Source of the DNA: Rhodobacteraceae bacterium HIMB11
GTDB lineage: Bacteria; Pseudomonadota; Alphaproteobacteria; Rhodobacterales; Rhodobacteraceae
Assembly: GCA_000472185.1 (NCBI GenBank)
Contig: AVDB01000002.1
Location: 345,740-409,739 of the forward strand
DNA: 64,000 nt
Direction: 5' to 3'
Below, piece after piece: positions 62,827-64,000 of this stretch. Each line of letters opens with the position of its first letter. Positions within the stretch are counted from its first letter, which is position 1. The translations under genes were made by a program, and so were the position numbers. Under the pieces are notes generated by a model. It was not told the DNA's origin. It did not search any database and saw only the letters and a program-made list of their open reading frames with translations.

Positions 62827-62997
62827 TTTTGATCCTTTCATTGTGGTTTGCGCGCATCCTCTGGCACAACATAGATTGTGTCAAGCAATGCACGACAGGA
62901 AATGTCGCAGGCAGGCCAAAGCCTGCGTTAAATGCATTTGCACTTTGGCTGCGGATGTCCCATCACTGGCATCTGATGAATGGAACAGAGGTGCGTG

Positions 62998-63693
62998 ATG
63001 ACATCCGATAACATGCGCGAATTTCTTCGTGGTATTGGCGATCAACTTCCCCTGCAATTGGGGGTGGTTCCCTTTGGTTTGGTCTTTGGGGTCTTGGGCA
63101 TCGCAAGCGGGCTTAGCCCCCTGCAAACGATCTTGATGTCATCGATCGTCTTTGGCGGTGCCTCTCAGGTGGTTTTTGCACAACTTTGGGCCACGGGTGC
63201 ATCGCCCCTGATCGTTGGGTCATCCGTGGCGGTGATCAATTTACGCCACATGCTGTACAGTGCGGCAGTGGCAAAGTATTTGCGCCCTTTATCCCTGCGT
63301 TGGCGCATTATTTTGGGATACCTTTTGACGGATGAGGCCTTTGCCATTTCGATCAAACGTTTTGAAACAATGGATCGACCCGAATTGGCGCATTATCACC
63401 TTTTGGGATCTGGGTTAACGTTGTGGGTGTGTTGGCAAATCGCGACTGTGGTCGGTGTTTTGGCGGGTGCCACAATCCCCGATGAGCTGAACCTGGGCTT
63501 TGCCATTCCGCTGACATTCATGGCCTTGGTATTGCCGAATTTGCGCCGCCTGTCGGATATTGCTGCGGCCACATCGGCGGCATTGGTGGCGCTCTTTGGT
63601 CAGGCACTGCCGTGGAATGCATGGATCGTTGCGGCGGCCGTGGTTGGAATATGCGTGGGTGGCATTCTGTCCCATTGGGAGGATCGCGCATGA
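62998..63693 (+). CDS. azlC: AzlC-type branched-chain amino-acid exporter subunit
   Basis: A 231-residue inner-membrane protein with the family signature PFGLVFGVLGIASG, SSIVFGGASQ and INLRHMLYS. With AzlD it exports branched-chain amino acids. GAGGTG precedes the ATG. Its stop overlaps the azlD start (ATGA). Confidence 0.92.
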   Translation: MTSDNMREFLRGIGDQLPLQLGVVPFGLVFGVLGIASGLSPLQTILMSSIVFGGASQVVFAQLWATGASPLIVGSSVAVINLRHMLYSAAVAKYLRPLSLRWRIILGYLLTDEAFAISIKRFETMDRPELAHYHLLGSGLTLWVCWQIATVVGVLAGATIPDELNLGFAIPLTFMALVLPNLRRLSDIAAATSAALVALFGQALPWNAWIVAAAVVGICVGGILSHWEDRA

Positions 63694-63989
63694 TTTGGAT
63701 CGTTATGATTTTGACGGGACTTGCGAATTTTGCGGTCCGCTTTTCCATGTTTTCGGGCCTACGTGCCAGCACATTGCCCGACTGGGCCGAACGGTATCTG
63801 CGTTATGTGCCTACCGCCATCCTTTCGGCGATTATCGCAGCGGCACTGTTTCTGGATGAGGCGGGCGAAATTCAGATGTGGAACACCACGGTGCTTGCGG
63901 GTTTGATTGCGGCCATAATCGCAATTTTGACGCGATCCGTGATTTTCACAATCATCACAGGGTTAGGCGTGTTGTGGATCATCGGTTAA
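63690..63989 (+). CDS. azlD: AzlD-type transporter subunit
   Basis: A 99-residue membrane protein, mostly hydrophobic, with YLRYVPTAILSAII typical of AzlD. It is coupled to azlC by an ATGA overlap. Complete; it ends 11 nt before the window edge. Confidence 0.9.
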   Translation: MIWIVMILTGLANFAVRFSMFSGLRASTLPDWAERYLRYVPTAILSAIIAAALFLDEAGEIQMWNTTVLAGLIAAIIAILTRSVIFTIITGLGVLWIIG

Positions 63990-64000
63990 TCCCGAAACGA

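Overview
The window looks like the chromosome of a marine-type alphaproteobacterium, most likely Rhodobacteraceae (Roseobacter-like). The backbone supports this: a short editing-domain-less ProRS, the CarD regulator next to FdxA and a SUV3-like helicase, solitary cobS/cobT, a MetR-MetF divergon, metY and a DUF541 protein. No rRNA, IS element or CRISPR array was seen. The backbone is ordinary from 1 to 7727 (AI-2E transporter fragment, proS, a frameshifted DUF2332 gene, pth, rplY, lldD, trpA, ychF, tRNA-Ser-GCT) and again from 36944 to the end (fumarate hydratase, metF/metR, cold-shock protein, thrS, hydrolases, pepF, SUV3-like helicase, fdxA, carD, cobS/cobT, metY, HpcH-type aldolase, azlCD).

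Between these arms lie two tandem integrative elements inserted at the 3' end of tRNA-Ser. The tRNA end (7714-7728) recurs as 15-bp att-like copies at 22649-22663 and 36929-36943, and each element ends with its own DUF4102-type tyrosine integrase. Each element also carries its own pair of subterminal repeats. One copy lies 51-53 nt inside the left att and the other 115-116 nt inside the right att, abutting the integrase start codon. They look like integrase arm sites.

Element 1 (about 15 kb) resembles a phage satellite or P4-like island. It has integrase, an unknown protein, AlpA, a RepA-like ATPase, a helicase-IV/nuclease/zinc-finger fusion and SSB. Its cargo is an operon of four tiny membrane proteins each ending with a Cys pair, a zinc-ribbon AlbA_2 (Schlafen-like) protein paired with a zinc-ribbon GIY-YIG/NUMOD-like protein (candidate defence pair), a DUF5681 protein, and two secreted proteins that share one 5' module but carry different catalytic domains (serine beta-lactamase-like and polysaccharide-lyase-like).

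Element 2 (about 14 kb) carries small NTF2-like, GFA and LysE genes, phage remnants (prohead protease and holin fragments), and a plus-strand metabolic set: redoxin, two class-IV aminotransferases, an isopenicillin-N-synthase-like oxygenase, a hydratase/FAH-fold enzyme, an ATC-hydrolase-like protein, and a divergent Fe-S reductase. It also carries an HD hydrolase. Both elements contain the same 77-bp upstream block followed by a homologous 46-residue membrane peptide whose end overlaps an unrelated cargo gene, which is the most distinctive pattern in the window.

In the right arm, a 3' fragment of hppD and a 3' fragment of a Kef-type antiporter meet back to back near 56186, indicating a rearrangement junction or an assembly join.
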